64,000 nucleotides of DNA. Source: Amia ocellicauda (Eukaryota > Chordata > Actinopteri > Amiiformes > Amiidae). The first letter of the stretch is position 1, and each line of letters opens with the position of its first letter. This document shows, piece after piece, positions 45,001 to 61,087 of this stretch. The notes under the pieces were generated by a model. The model was not told the DNA's origin. It saw nothing but the letters and a program-made list of their open reading frames with translations, and did no database searches. The DNA is taken from assembly GCF_036373705.1 (NCBI RefSeq), contig NC_089851.1:56699997-56763996 (forward strand). The letters run 5' to 3'. Position numbers and translations under genes: made by a program.

Positions 45001-48000
45001 GCCGTCCATCCATCCATCCATCTATCTATCTATCTATGACTCTTGACATCTAACTCTCTTGCTTGCTATCGCTCCCCCAATGGTCAGTAGCAAAGTAGCA
45101 TAACAGCAGATCACGGACCACTGTCAATCAGATGCTTGCCTTGCCGTCCATCCATCCACCCATCCATCTACCTATCTATGACTCTTGATATCTAACTCTC
45201 TTGCTTGCTATCGCTCCCCCAATGGTCAGTAGCATAGTAGCATAACAGCAGATCACGGACCACTGTCAATCAGATGCTTGCCTTGCCGTCCATCCATCCA
45301 TCCATCTATCTATCTATCTATGACTCTTGATATCTAACTCTCTTGCTTGATATCGCTCCCCCAATGGTCAGTAGCATAGTAGCATAACAGCAGATCTCGG
45401 ACCACTGTCAATCAGATGCTTGCCTTGCCGTCCATCCATTCATCCATCCATCTATCTATCTATCTATGACTCTTGACATCTAACTCTCTTGCTTGCTATC
45501 GCTCCCCCAATGGTCAGTAGCATAGTAGCATAACAGCAGATCACGGACCACTGTCAATCAGATGCTTGCCTTGCCGTCCATCCATCCATCTATCTATCTA
45601 TCTATCTATGACTCTCGATATCTAACTCTCTTGCTTGCTATCGCTCCCCCAATGGTCAGTAGCATAGTAGCATAACAGCAGATCACGGACCACTGTCAAT
45701 CAGATGCTTGCCTTGCCGTCCATCCATCCATCCATCTATCTATCAATCTATCAATGACTCTCGATATCTAACTCTCTTACTTGCTATCGCTCCCCCAATG
45801 GTCAGTAGCATAGTAGCATAACAGCAGATCACGGACCACTGTCAATCAGATGCTTGCCTTGCCGTCCATCCATCCATCCATCTATCTATCTATCTATCAA
45901 TGACTCTCGATATCTAACTCTCTTACTTGCTATCGCTCCCCCAATGGTCAGTAGCATAGTAGCATAACAGCAGATCACGGACCACTGTCAATCAGATGCT
46001 TGCCTTGCCGTCCATCCATCCATCTATCTATCTATCTATCTATCTATGACTCTTGATATCTAACTCTCTTGCTTGCTATCGCTCCCCCAATGGTCAGTAG
46101 CATAGTAGCATAACAGCAGATCACGGACCACTGTCACTCAGATGCTTGCCTTGCCGTCCATCCATCCATCCATCTATCTATCTATCTATCAATGACTCTC
46201 GATATCTAACTCTCTTGCTTGCTATCGCTCCCCCAATGGTCAGTAGCATAGTAGCATAACAGCAGATCACGGACCACTGTCAATCAGATGCTTGCCTTGC
46301 CGTCCATCCATCCATCCATCTATCTATCTATCTATCAATGACTCTCGATATCTAACTCTCTTACTTGCTATCGCTCCCCCAATGGTCAGTAGCATAGTAG
46401 CATAACAGCAGATCACGGACCAATGTCAATCAGATGCTTGCCTTGCCGTCCATCCATCCACCCATCCATCTACCTATCTATGACTCTTGATATCTAACTC
46501 TCTTGCTTGCTATCGCTCCCCCAATGGTCAGTAGCATTGTAGCATAACAGCAGATCACGGACCAATGTCAATCAGATGCTTGCCTTGCCGTCCATCCATC
46601 CATCTATCTATCTATCTATCTATGACTCTCGATATCTAACTCTCTTGCTTGCTATCGCTCCCCCAATGGTCAGTAGCATAGTAGCATAACAGCAGATCAC
46701 GGACCACTGTCAATCAGATGCTTGCCTTGCCGTCCATCCATCCATCCATCTATCTATCAATCTATCAATGACTCTCGATATCTAACTCTCTTACTTGCTA
46801 TCGCTCCCCCAATGGTCAGTAGCATAGTAGCATAACAGCAGATCACGGACCACTGTCAATCAGATGCTTGCCTTGCCGTCCATCCATCCATCCATCTATC
46901 TATCTATCTATCAATGACTCTCGATATCTAACTCTCTTACTTGCTATCGCTCCCCCAATGGTCAGTAGCATAGTAGCATAACAGCAGATCACGGACCACT
47001 GTCAATCAGATGCTTGCCTTGCCGTCCATCCATCCATCTATCTATCTATCTATCTATGACTCTTGATATCTAACTCTCTTGCTTGCTATCGCTCCCCCAA
47101 TGGTCAGTAGCATAGTAGCATAACAGCAGATCACGGACCACTGTCACTCAGATGCTTGCCTTGCCGTCCATCCATCCATCCATCTATCTATCTATCTATC
47201 AATGACTCTCGATATCTAACTCTCTTGCTTGCTATCGCTCCCCCAATGGTCAGTAGCATAGTAGCATAACAGCAGATCACGGACCACTGTCAATCAGATG
47301 CTTGCCTTGCCGTCCATCCATCCATCCATCTATCTATCTATCTATGACTCTTGACATCTAACTCTCTTGCTTGCTATCGCTCCCCCAATGGTCAGTAGCA
47401 TAGTAGCATAACAGCAGATCACGGACCACTGTCAATCAGATGCTTGCCTTGCCGTCCATCCATCCATCCATCTATCTATCTATCTATGACTCTTGATATC
47501 TAACTCTCTTGCTTGATATCGCTCCCCCAATGGTCAGTAGCATAGTAGCATAACAGCAGATCTCGGACCACTGTCAATCAGATGCTTGCCTTGCCGTCCA
47601 TCCATCCATCTATCTATCTATCTATCTATGACTCTTGATATCTAACTCTCTTGCTTGCTATTGCTCCCCCAATGGTCAGTAGCATTGTAGCATAACAGCA
47701 GATCACGGACCAATGTCAATCAGATGCTTGCCTTGCCGTCCATCCATCCATCTATCTATCTATCTATCTATGACTCTCGATATCTAACTCTCTTGCTTGC
47801 TATCGCTCCCCCAATGGTCAGTAGCATAGTAGCATAACAGCAGATCACAGACCACTGTCAATCAGATGCTTGCCTTGCCGTCCATCCATCCATCCATCTA
47901 TCTATCAATCTATCAATGACTCACGATATCTAACTCTCTTACTTGCTATCGCTCCCCCAATGGTCAGTAGCATAGTAGCATAACAGCAGATCACGGACCA

Positions 48001-50099
48001 CTGTCAATCAGATGCTTGCCTTGCCGTCCATCCATCCATCCATCTATCTATCTATCTATCAATGACTCTCGATATCTAACTCTCTTACTTGCTCTCGCTC
48101 CCCCAATGGTCAGTAGCATAGTAGCATAACAGCAGATCACGGACCACTGTCAATCAGATGCTTGCCTTGCCGTCCATCCATCCATCTATGACTCTTGATA
48201 TCTAACTCTCTTGCTTGCTATCGCTCCCCCAATGGTCAGTAGCATAGTAGCATAACAGCAGATCACGGACCACTGTCACTCAGATGCTTGCCTTGCCGTC
48301 CATCCATCCATCCATCTATCTATCTATCTATCAATGACTCTCGATATCTAACTCTCTTGCTTGCTATCGCTCCCCCAATGGTCAGTAGCATAGTAGCATA
48401 ACAGCAGATCACGGACCACTGTCAATCAGATGCTTGCCTTGCCGTCCATCCATCCATCTATCCATCTACCTATCTATGACTCTTGATATCTAACTCTCTT
48501 GCTTGCTATCGCTCCCCCAATGGTCAGTAGCATAGTAGCATAACAGCAGATCACGGACCACTGTCAATCAGATGCTTGCCTTGCCGTCCATCCATCCATC
48601 CATCTATCTATCTATCTATGACTCTTGATATCTAACTCTCTTGCTTGCTATCGCTCCCCCAATGGTCAGTAGCATAGTAGCATAACAGCAGATCACGGAC
48701 CACTGTCAATCAGATGCTTGCCTTGCCGTCCATCCATCCATCCATCTATCTATCTATCTATGACTCTTGATATCTAACTCTCTTGCTTGATATCGCTCCC
48801 CCAATGGTCAGTAGCATAGTAGCATAACAGCAGATCACGGACCACTGTCAATCAGATGCTTGCCTTGCCGTCCATCCATCCACCCATCCATCTACCTATC
48901 TATGACTCTTGATATCTAACTCTCTTGCTTGCTATCGCTCCCCCAATGGTCAGTAGCATAGTAGCATAACAGCAGATCACGGACCACTGTCAATCAGATG
49001 CTTGCCTTGCCGTCCATCCATCCATCCATCTATCTATCTATCTATGACTCTTGATATCTAACTCTCTTGCTTGATATCGCTCCCCCAATGGTCAGTAGCA
49101 TAGTAGCATAACAGCAGATCACGGACCACTGTCAATCAGATGCTTGCCTTGCCGTCCATCCATCCATCCATCTATCTATCAATCTATCAATGACTCTCGA
49201 TATCTAACTCTCTTGCTTGATATCGCTCCCCCAATGGTCAGTAGCATAGTAGCATAACAGCAGATCTCGGACCACTGTCAATCAGATGCTTGCCTTGCCG
49301 TCCATCCATCCATCTATCTATCTATCTATCTATGACTCTTGATATCTAACTCTCTTGCTTGCTATTGCTCCCCCAATGGTCAGTAGCATTGTAGCATAAC
49401 AGCAGATCACGGACCAATGTCAATCAGATGCTTGCCTTGCCGTCCATCCATCCATCTATCTATCTATCTATCTTTGACTCTCGATATCTAACTCTCTTGC
49501 TTGCTATCGCTCCCCCAATGGTCAGTAGCATAGTAGCATAACAGCAGATCACGGACCACTGTCAATCAGATGCTTGCCTTGCCGTCCATCCATCCATCCA
49601 TCTATCTATCAATCTATCAATGACTCTCGATATCTAACTCTCTTACTTGCTATCACTCCCCCAATGGTCAGTAGCATAGTAGCATAACAGCAGATCACGG
49701 ACCACTGTCAATCAGATGCTTGCCTTGCCGTCCATCCATCCATCCATCTATCTATCTATCTATCAATGACTCTCGATATCTAACTCTCTTACTTGCTATC
49801 GCTCCCCCAATGGTCAGTAGCATAGTAGCATAACAGCAGATCACGGACCACTGTCAATCAGATGCTTGCCTTGCCGTCCATCCATCCATCTATCTATCTA
49901 TCTATCTATCTATGACTCTTGATATCTAACTCTCTTGCTTGCTATCGCTCCCCCAATGGTCAGTAGCATAGTAGCATAACAGCAGATCACGGACCACTGT
50001 CACTCAGATGCTTGCCTTGCCGTCCATCCATCCATCCATCTATCTATCTATCTATCAATGACTCTCGATATCTAACTCTCTTGCTTGCTATCGCTCCCC

Positions 50100-53012
50100 C
50101 AATGGTCAGTAGCATAGTAGCATAACAGCAGATCACGGACCACTGTCAATCAGATGCTTGCCTTGCCGTCCATCCATCCATCTATCCATCTACCTATCTA
50201 TGACTCTTGATATCTAACTCTCTTGCTTGCTATCGCTCCCCCAATGGTCAGTAGCATAGTAGCATAACAGCAGATCACGGACCACTGTCAATCAGATGCT
50301 TGCCTTGCCGTCCATCCATCCATCTATCTATCTATCTATCTATCTATGACTCTTGATATCTAACTCTCTTGCTTGCTATCGCTCCCCCAATGGTCAGTAG
50401 CATAGTAGCATAACAGCAGATCACGGACCACTGTCACTCAGATGCTTGCCTTGCCGTCCATCCATCCATCCATCTATCTATCTATCTATCAATGACTCTC
50501 GATATCTAACTCTCTTGCTTGCTATCGCTCCCCCAATGGTCAGTAGCATAGTAGCATAACAGCAGATCACGGACCACTGTCAATCAGATGCTTGCCTTGC
50601 CGTCCATCCATCCATCTATCCATCTACCTATCTATGACTCTTGATATCTAACTCTCTTGCTTACTATCGCTCCCCCAATGGTCAGTAGCATAGTAGCATA
50701 ACAGCAGATCTCGGACCACTGTCAATCAGATGCTTGCCTTGCCGTCCATCCATCCATCTATCTATCTATCTATCTATGACTCTTGATATCTAACTCTCTT
50801 GCTTGCTATTGCTCCCCCAATGGTCAGTAGCATTGTAGCATAACAGCAGATCACGGACCAATGTCAATCAGATGCTTGCCTTGCCGTCCATCCATCCATC
50901 TATCTATCTATCTATCTATGACTCTCGATATCTAACTCTCTTGCTTGCTATCGCTCCCCCAATGGTCAGTAGCATAGTAGCATAACAGCAGATCACGGAC
51001 CACTGTCAATCAGATGCTTGCCTTGCCGTCCATCCATCCATCCATCTATCTATCAATCTATCAATGACTCTCGATATCTAACTCTCTTATTTGCTATCGC
51101 TCCCCCAATGGTCAGTAGCATAGTAGCATAACAGCAGATCACGGACCACTGTCAATCAGATGCTTGCCTTGCCGTCCATCCATCCATCCATCTATCTATC
51201 TATCTATCAATGACTCTCGATATCTAACTCTCTTACTTGCTATCGCTCCCCCAATGGTCAGTAGCATAGTAGCATAACAGCAGATCACGGACCACTGTCA
51301 ATCAGATGCTTGCCTTGCCGTCCATCCATCCATCTATCTATCTATCTATCTATCTATGACTCTTGATATCTAACTCTCTTGCTTGCTATCGCTCCCCCAA
51401 TGGTCAGTAGCATAGTAGCATAACAGCAGATCACGGACCACTGTCACTCAGATGCTTGCCTTGCCGTCCATCCATCCATCCATCTATCTATCTATCTATC
51501 AATGACTCTCGATATCTAACTCTCTTGCTTGCTATCGCTCCCCCAATGGTCAGTAGCATAGTAGCATAACAGCAGATCACGGACCACTGTCAATCAGATG
51601 CTTGCCTTGCCGTCCATCCATCCATCTATCCATCTACCTATCTATGACTCTTGATATCTAACTCTCTTGCTTGCTATCGCTCCCCCAATGGTCAGTAGCA
51701 TAGTAGCATAACAGCAGATCACGGACCACTGTCACTCAGATGCTTGCCTTGCCGTCCATCCATCCATCCATCTATCTATCTATCTATCAATGACTCTCGA
51801 TATCTAACTCTCTTGCTTGCTATCGCTCCCCCAATGGTCAGTAGCATAGTAGCATAACAGCAGATCACGGACCACTGTCAATCAGATGCTTGCCTTGCCG
51901 TCCATCCATCCATCTATCTATCTATCTATCTATGACTCTTGATATCTAACTCTCTTGCTTGCTATTGCTCCCCCAATGGTCAGTAGCATTGTAGCATAAC
52001 AGCAGATCACGGACCAATGTCAATCAGATGCTTGCCTTGCCGTCCATCCATCCATCTATCTATCTATCTATCTATGACTCTCGATATCTAACTCTCTTGC
52101 TTGCTATCGCTCCCCCAATGGTCAGTAGCATAGTAGCATAACAGCAGATCACGGACCACTGTCAATCAGATGCTTGCCTTGCCGTCCATCCATCCATCCA
52201 TCTATCTATCAATCTATCAATGACTCTCGATATCTAACTCTCTTACTTGCTATCGCTCCCCCAATGGTCAGTAGCATAGTAGCATAACAGCAGATCACGG
52301 ACCACCGTCAATCAGATGCTTGCCTTGCCGTCCATCCATCCATCCATCTATCTATCTATCTATCAATGACTCTCGATATCTAACTCTCTTACTTGCTATC
52401 GCTCCCCCAATGGTCAGTAGCATAGTAGCATAACAGCAGATCACGGACCACTGTCAATCAGATGCTTGCCTTGCCGTCCATCCATCCATCCATCTATCTA
52501 TCAATCTATCAATGACTCTCGATATCTAACTCTCTTACTTGCTATCGCTCCCCCAATGGTCAGTAGCATAGTAGCATAACAGCAGATCACGGACCACTGT
52601 CAATCAGATGCTTGCCTTGCCGTCCATCCATCCATCCATCTATCTATCTATCTATCAATGACTCTCGATATCTAACTCTCTTACTTGCTATCGCTCCCCC
52701 AATGGTCAGTAGCATAGTAGCATAACAGCAGATCACGGACCACTGTCACTCAGATGCTTGCCTTGCCGTCCATCCATCCATCCATCTATCTATCTATCTA
52801 TCAATGACTCTCGATATCTAACTCTCTTGCTTGCTATCGCTCCCCCAATGGTCAGTAGCATAGTAGCATAACAGCAGATCACGGACCACTGTCAATCAGA
52901 TGCTTGCCTTGCCGTCCATCCATCCATCTATCTATCTATCTATCTATGACTCTCGATATCTAACTCTCTTGCTTGCTATCGCTCCCCCAATGGTCAGTAG
53001 CATAGTAGCATA
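50100..53012. repeat. Left copy of a near-identical pair with 61088-64000
   Basis: Offset is exactly 10,988 bp for TATTGCTCC (50808/61796, 51964/62952), for the rare CTCTTATTTGC (51085/62073) and for TCTATCCATC (50181/61169). Agreement runs to the window end. I noticed one difference (CCACCGTC near 52304), but did not check every base. Confidence 0.85.
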
Positions 53013-54799
53013 ACAGCAGATCACGGACCACTGTCAATCAGATGCTTGCCTTGCCGTCCATCCATCCATCCATCTATCTATCAATCTATCAATGACTCTC
53101 GATATCTAACTCTCTTACTTGCTATCACTCCCCCAATGGTCAGTAGCATAGTAGCATAACAGCAGATCACGGACCACTGTCAATCAGATGCTTGCCTTGC
53201 CGTCCATCCATCCATCCATCTATCTATCTATCTATCAATGACTCTCGATATCTAACTCTCTTACTTGCTATCGCTCCCCCAATGGTCAGTAGCATAGTAG
53301 CATAACAGCAGATCACGGACCACTGTCAATCAGATGCTTGCCTTGCCGTCCATCCATCCATCTATCTATCTATCTATCTATCTATGACTCTTGATATCTA
53401 ACTCTCTTGCTTGCTATCGCTCCCCCAATGGTCAGTAGCATAGTAGCATAACAGCAGATCACGGACCACTGTCACTCAGATGCTTGCCTTGCCGTCCATC
53501 CATCCATCCATCTATCTATCTATCTATCAATGACTCTCGATATCTAACTCTCTTGCTTGCTATCGCTCCCCCAATGGTCAGTAGCATAGTAGCATAACAG
53601 CAGATCACGGACCACTGTCAATCAGATGCTTGCCTTGCCATCCATCCATCCATCTATCCATCTACCTATTTATGACTCTTGATATCTAACTCTCTTGCTT
53701 GCTATCGCTCCCCCAATGGTCAGTAGCATAGTAGCATAACAGCAGATCACGGACCACTGTCAATCAGATGCTTGCCTTGCCGTCCATCCATCCATCCATC
53801 TATCTATCTATCTATCAATGACTCTCGATATCTAACTCTCTTGCTTGCTATCGCTCCCCCAATGGTCAGTAGCATAGTAGCATAACAGCAGATCACGGAC
53901 CACTGTCAATCAGATGCTTGCCTTGCCGTCCATCCATCCATCTATCCATCTACCTATCTATGACTCTTGATATCTAACTCTCTTGCTTGCTATCGCTCCC
54001 CCAATGGTCAGTAGCATAGTAGCATAACAGCAGATCTCGGACCACTGTCAATCAGATGCTTGCCTTGCCGTCCATCCATCCATCTATCTATCTATCTATC
54101 TATGACTCTTGATATCTAACTCTCTTGCTTGCTATTGCTCCCCCAATGGTCAGTAGCATTGTAGCATAACAGCAGATCACGGACCAATGTCAATCAGATG
54201 CTTGCCTTGCCGTCCATCCATCCATCTATCTATCTATCTATCTATGACTCTCGATATCTAACTCTCTTGCTTGCTATCGCTCCCCCAATGGTCAGTAGCA
54301 TAGTAGCATAACAGCAGATCACGGACCACTGTCAATCAGATGCTTGCCTTGCCGTCCATCCATCCATCCATCTATCTATCAATCTATCAATGACTCTCGA
54401 TATCTAACTCTCTTACTTGCTATCGCTCCCCCAATGGTCAGTAGCATAGTAGCATAACAGCAGATCACGGACCACTGTCAATCAGATGCTTGCCTTGCCG
54501 TCCATCCATCCATCCATCTATCTATCTATCTATCAATGACTCTCGATATCTAACTCTCTTACTTGCTATCGCTCCCCCAATGGTCAGTAGCATAGTAGCA
54601 TAACAGCAGATCACGGACCACTGTCAATCAGATGCTTGCCTTGCCGTCCATCCATCCATCCATCTATCTATCTATCTATCAATGACTCTCGATATCTAAC
54701 TCTCTTACTTGCTATCGCTCCCCCAATGGTCAGTAGCATAGTAGCATAACAGCAGATCACGGACCACTGTCAATCAGATGCTTGCCTTGCCGTCCATCC

Positions 54800-57150
54800 A
54801 TCCACCCATCCATCTACCTATCTATGACTCTTGATATCTAACTCTCTTGCTTGCTATTGCTCCCCCAATGGTCAGTAGCATTGTAGCATAACAGCAGATC
54901 ACGGACCAATGTCAATCAGATGCTTGCCTTGCCGTCCATCCATCCATCTATCTATCTATCTATCTATCTATGACTCTTGATATCTAACTCTCTTGCTTGC
55001 TATCGCTCCCCCAATGGTCAGTAGCATAGTAGCATAACAGCAGATCTCGGACCACTGTCAATCAGATGCTTGCCTTGCCGTCCATCCATCCATCTATCTA
55101 TCTATCTATCTATGACTCTTGATATCTAACTCTCTTGCTTGCTATTGCTCCCCCAATGGTCAGTAGCATTGTAGCATAACAGCAGATCACGGACCAATGT
55201 CAATCAGATGCTTGCCTTGCCGTCCATCCATCCATCTATCTATCTATCTATCTATGACTCTCGATATCTAACTCTCTTGCTTGCTATCGCTCCCCCAATG
55301 GTCAGTAGCATAGTAGCATAACAGCAGATCACGGACCACTGTCAATCAGATGCTTGCCTTGCCGTCCATCCATCCATCCATCTATCTATCAATCTATCAA
55401 TGACTCTCGATATCTAACTCTCTTACTTGCTATCGCTCCCCCAATGGTCAGTAGCATAGTAGCATAACAGCAGATCACGGACCACTGTCAATCAGATGCT
55501 TGCCTTGCCGTCCATCCATCCATCCATCTATCTATCTATCTATCAATGACTCTCGATATCTAACTCTCTTGCTTGCTATCGCTCCCCCAATGGTCAGTAG
55601 CATAGTAGCATAACAGCAGATCACGGACCACTGTCAATCAGATGCTTGCCTTGCCGTCCATCCATCCATCCATCTATCTATCTATCTATCAATGACTCTC
55701 GATATCTAACTCTCTTACTTGCTATCGCTCCCCCAATGGTCAGTAGCATAGTAGCATAACAGCAGATCACGGACCACTGTCAATCAGATGCTTGCCTTGC
55801 CGTCCATCCATCCATCCATCTATCTATCTATCTATCAATGACTCTCGATATCTAACTCTCTTACTTGCTATCGCTCCCCCAATGGTCAGTAGCATAGTAG
55901 CATAACAGCAGATCACGGACCACTGTCAATCAGATGCTTGCCTTGCCGTCCATCCATCCACCCATCCATCTACCTATCTATGACTCTTGATATCTAACTC
56001 TCTTGCTTGCTATTGCTCCCCCAATGGTCAGTAGCATTGTAGCATAACAGCAGATCACGGACCAATGTCAATCAGATGCTTGCCTTGCCGTCCATCCATC
56101 CATCTATCTATCTATCTATCTATCTATGACTCTTGATATCTAACTCTCTTGCTTGCTATCGCTCCCCCAATGGTCAGTAGCATAGTAGCATAACAGCAGA
56201 TCTCGGACCACTGTCAATCAGATGCTTGCCTTGCCGTCCATCCATCCATCTATCTATCTATCTATCTATGACTCTTGATATCTAACTCTCTTGCTTGCTA
56301 TTGCTCCCCCAATGGTCAGTAGCATTGTAGCATAACAGCAGATCACGGACCAATGTCAATCAGATGCTTGCCTTGCCGTCCATCCATCCATCTATCTATC
56401 TATCTATCTATGACTCTCGATATCTAACTCTCTTGCTTGCTATCGCTCCCCCAATGGTCAGTAGCATAGTAGCATAACAGCAGATCACGGACCACTGTCA
56501 ATCAGATGCTTGCCTTGCCGTCCATCCATCCATCCATCTATCTATCAATCTATCAATGACTCTCGATATCTAACTCTCTTACTTGCTATCGCTCCCCCAA
56601 TGGTCAGTAGCATAGTAGCATAACAGCAGATCACGGACCACTGTCAATCAGATGCTTGCCTTGCCGTCCATCCATCCATCCATCTATCTATCTATCTATC
56701 AATGACTCTCGATATCTAACTCTCTTGCTTGCTATCGCTCCCCCAATGGTCAGTAGCATAGTAGCATAACAGCAGATCACGGACCACTGTCAATCAGATG
56801 CTTGCCTTGCCGTCCATCCATCCATCCATCTATCTATCTATCTATCAATGACTCTCGATATCTAACTCTCTTACTTGCTATCGCTCCCCCAATGGTCAGT
56901 AGCATAGTAGCATAACAGCAGATCACGGACCACTGTCAATCAGATGCTTGCCTTGCCGTCCATCCATCCACCCATCCATCTACCTATCTATGACTCTTGA
57001 TATCTAACTCTCTTGCTTGCTATTGCTCCCCCAATGGTCAGTAGCATTGTAGCATAACAGCAGATCACGGACCAATGTCAATCAGATGCTTGCCTTGCCG
57101 TCCATCCATCCATCCATCTATCTATCTATCTATGACTCTCGATATCTAAC
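54800..57150. repeat. 1,156-bp tandem duplication of eight monomers
   Basis: TATTGCTCC recurs at 54856/56012 and 55144/56300, and class f at about 55580/56736, all 1,156 bp apart. The next occurrence (57022) is 1,010 bp on, one monomer less, as in a third truncated copy. Confidence 0.82.
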
Positions 57151-60100
57151 TCTCTTGCTTGCTATCGCTCCCCCAATGGTCAGTAGCATAGTAGCATAAC
57201 AGCAGATCACGGACCACTGTCAATCAGATGCTTGCCTTGCCGTCCATCCATCCATCCATCTATCTATCAATCTATCAATGACTCTCGATATCTAACTCTC
57301 TTACTTGCTATCGCTCCCCCAATGGTCAGTAGCATAGTAGCATAACAGCAGATCACGGACCACTGTCAATCAGATGCTTGCCTTGCCGTCCATCCATCCA
57401 TCCATCTATTTATCTATCTATCAATGACTCTCGATATCTAACTCTCTTACTTGCTATCGCTCCCCCAATGGTCAGTAGCATAGTAGCATAACAGCAGATC
57501 ACGGACCACTGTCAATCAGATGCTTGCCTTGCCGTCCATCCATCCATCTATCTATCTATCTATCTATCTATGACTCTTGATATCTAACTCTCTTGCTTGC
57601 TATCGCTCCCCCAATGGTCAGTAGCATAGTAGCATAACAGCAGATCACGGACCACTGTCACTCAGATGCTTGCCTTGCCGTCCATCCATCCATCCATCTA
57701 TCTATCTATCTATCAATGACTCTCGATATCTAACTCTCTTACTTGCTATCGCTCCCCCAATGGTCAGTAGCATAGTAGCATAACAGCAGATCACGGACCA
57801 CTGTCAATCAGATGCTTGCCTTGCCGTCCATCCATCCATCCATCTATCTATCAATCTATCAATGACTCTCGATATCTAACTCTCTTACTTGCTATCGCTC
57901 CCCCAATGGTCAGTAGCATAGTAGCATAACAGCAGATCACGGACCACTGTCAATCAGATGCTTGCCTTGCCGTCCATCCATCCATCCATCTATCTATCTA
58001 TCTATCAATGACTCTCGATATCTAACTCTCTTACTTGCTATCGCTCCCCCAATGGTCAGTAGCATAGTAGCATAACAGCAGATCACGGACCACTGTCACT
58101 CAGATGCTTGCCTTGCCGTCCATCCATCCATCCATCTATCTATCTATCTATCAATGACTCTCGATATCTAACTCTCTTGCTTGCTATCGCTCCCCCAATG
58201 GTCAGTAGCATAGTAGCATAACAGCAGATCACGGACCACTGTCAATCAGATGCTTGCCTTGCCGTCCATCCATCCATCTATCTATCTATCTATCTATGAC
58301 TCTCGATATCTAACTCTCTTGCTTGCTATCGCTCCCCCAATGGTCAGTAGCATAGTAGCATAACAGCAGATCACGGACCACTGTCAATCAGATGCTTGCC
58401 TTGCCGTCCATCCATCCATCCATCTATCTATCAATCTATCAATGACTCTCGATATCTAACTCTCTTACTTGCTATCACTCCCCCAATGGTCAGTAGCATA
58501 GTAGCATAACAGCAGATCACGGACCACTGTCAATCAGATGCTTGCCTTGCCGTCCATCCATCCATCCATCTATCTATCTATCTATCAATGACTCTCGATA
58601 TCTAACTCTCTTGCTTGCTATCGCTCCCCCAATGGTCAGTAGCATAGTAGCATAACAGCAGATCACGGACCACTGTCAATCAGATGCTTGCCTTGCCGTC
58701 CATCCATCCATCTATCCATCTACCTATTTATGACTCTTGATATCTAACTCTCTTGCTTGCTATCGCTCCCCCAATGGTCAGTAGCATAGTAGCATAACAG
58801 CAGATCACGGACCACTGTCAATCAGATGCTTGCCTTGCCGTCCATCCATCCATCTATCCATCTACCTATCTATGACTCTTGATATCTAACTCTCTTGCTT
58901 GCTATCGCTCCCCCAATGGTCAGTAGCATAGTAGCATAACAGCAGATCTCGGACCACTGTCAATCAGATGCTTGCCTTGCCGTCCATCCATCCATCTATC
59001 TATCTATCTATCTATGACTCTTGATATCTAACTCTCTTGCTTGCTATTGCTCCCCCAATGGTCAGTAGCATTGTAGCATAACAGCAGATCACGGACCAAT
59101 GTCAATCAGATGCTTGCCTTGCCGTCCATCCATCCATCTATCTATCTATCTATCTATGACTCTCGATATCTAACTCTCTTGCTTGCTATCGCTCCCCCAA
59201 TGGTCAGTAGCATAGTAGCATAACAGCAGATCACGGACCACTGTCAATCAGATGCTTGCCTTGCCGTCCATCCATCCATCCATCTATCTATCAATCTATC
59301 AATGACTCTCGATATCTAACTCTCTTACTTGCTATCGCTCCCCCAATGGTCAGTAGCATAGTAGCATAACAGCAGATCACGGACCACTGTCAATCAGATG
59401 CTTGCCTTGCCGTCCATCCATCCATCCATCTATCTATCTATCTATCAATGACTCTCGATATCTAACTCTCTTACTTGCTATCGCTCCCCCAATGGTCAGT
59501 AGCATAGTAGCATAACAGCAGATCACGGACCACTGTCAATCAGATGCTTGCCTTGCCGTCCATCCATCCATCCATCTATCTATCTATCTATCAATGACTC
59601 TCGATATCTAACTCTCTTACTTGCTATCGCTCCCCCAATGGTCAGTAGCATAGTAGCATAACAGCAGATCACGGACCACTGTCACTCAGATGCTTGCCTT
59701 GCCGTCCATCCATCCATCCATCTATCTATCTATCTATCAATGACTCTCGATATCTAACTCTCTTGCTTGCTATCGCTCCCCCAATGGTCAGTAGCATAGT
59801 AGCATAACAGCAGATCACGGACCACTGTCACTCAGATGCTTGCCTTGCCGTCCATCCATCCATCCATCTATCTATCTATCTATCAATGACTCTCGATATC
59901 TAACTCTCTTGCTTGATATCGCTCCCCCAATGGTCAGTAGCATAGTAGCATAACAGCAGATCTCGGACCACTGTCAATCAGATGCTTGCCTTGCCGTCCA
60001 TCCATCCATCTATCTATCTATCTATCTATGACTCTTGATATCTAACTCTCTTGCTTGCTATTGCTCCCCCAATGGTCAGTAGCATTGTAGCATAACAGCA

Positions 60101-61087
60101 GATCACGGACCAATGTCAATCAGATGCTTGCCTTGCCGTCCATCCATCCATCTATCTATCTATCTATCTATGACTCTCGATATCTAACTCTCTTGCTTGC
60201 TATCGCTCCCCCAATGGTCAGTAGCATAGTAGCATAACAGCAGATCACGGACCACTGTCAATCAGATGCTTGCCTTGCCGTCCATCCATCCATCCATCTA
60301 TCTATCAATCTATCAATGACTCTCGATATCTAACTCTCTTACTTGCTATCGCTCCCCCAATGGTCAGTAGCATAGTAGCATAACAGCAGATCACGGACCA
60401 CTGTCAATCAGATGCTTGCCTTGCCGTCCATCCATCCATCCATCTATCTATCTATCTATCAATGACTCTCGATATCTAACTCTCTTACTTGCTATCGCTC
60501 CCCCAATGGTCAGTAGCATAGTAGCATAACAGCAGATCACGGACCACTGTCAATCAGATGCTTGCCTTGCCGTCCATCCATCCATCTATCTATCTATCTA
60601 TCTATCTATGACTCTTGATATCTAACTCTCTTGCTTGCTATCGCTCCCCCAATGGTCAGTAGCATAGTAGCATAACAGCAGATCACGGACCACTGTCACT
60701 CAGATGCTTGCCTTGCCGTCCATCCATCCATCCATCTATCTATCTATCTATCAATGACTCTCGATATCTAACTCTCTTACTTGCTATCGCTCCCCCAATG
60801 GTCAGTAGCATAGTAGCATAACAGCAGATCACGGACCACTGTCAATCAGATGCTTGCCTTGCCGTCCATCCATCCATCCATCTATCTATCAATCTATCAA
60901 TGACTCTCGATATCTAACTCTCTTACTTGCTATCGCTCCCCCAATGGTCAGTAGCATAGTAGCATAACAGCAGATCACGGACCACTGTCAATCAGATGCT
61001 TGCCTTGCCGTCCATCCATCCATCCATCTATCTATCTATCTATCAATGACTCTCGATATCTAACTCTCTTACTTGCTATCGCTCCCC

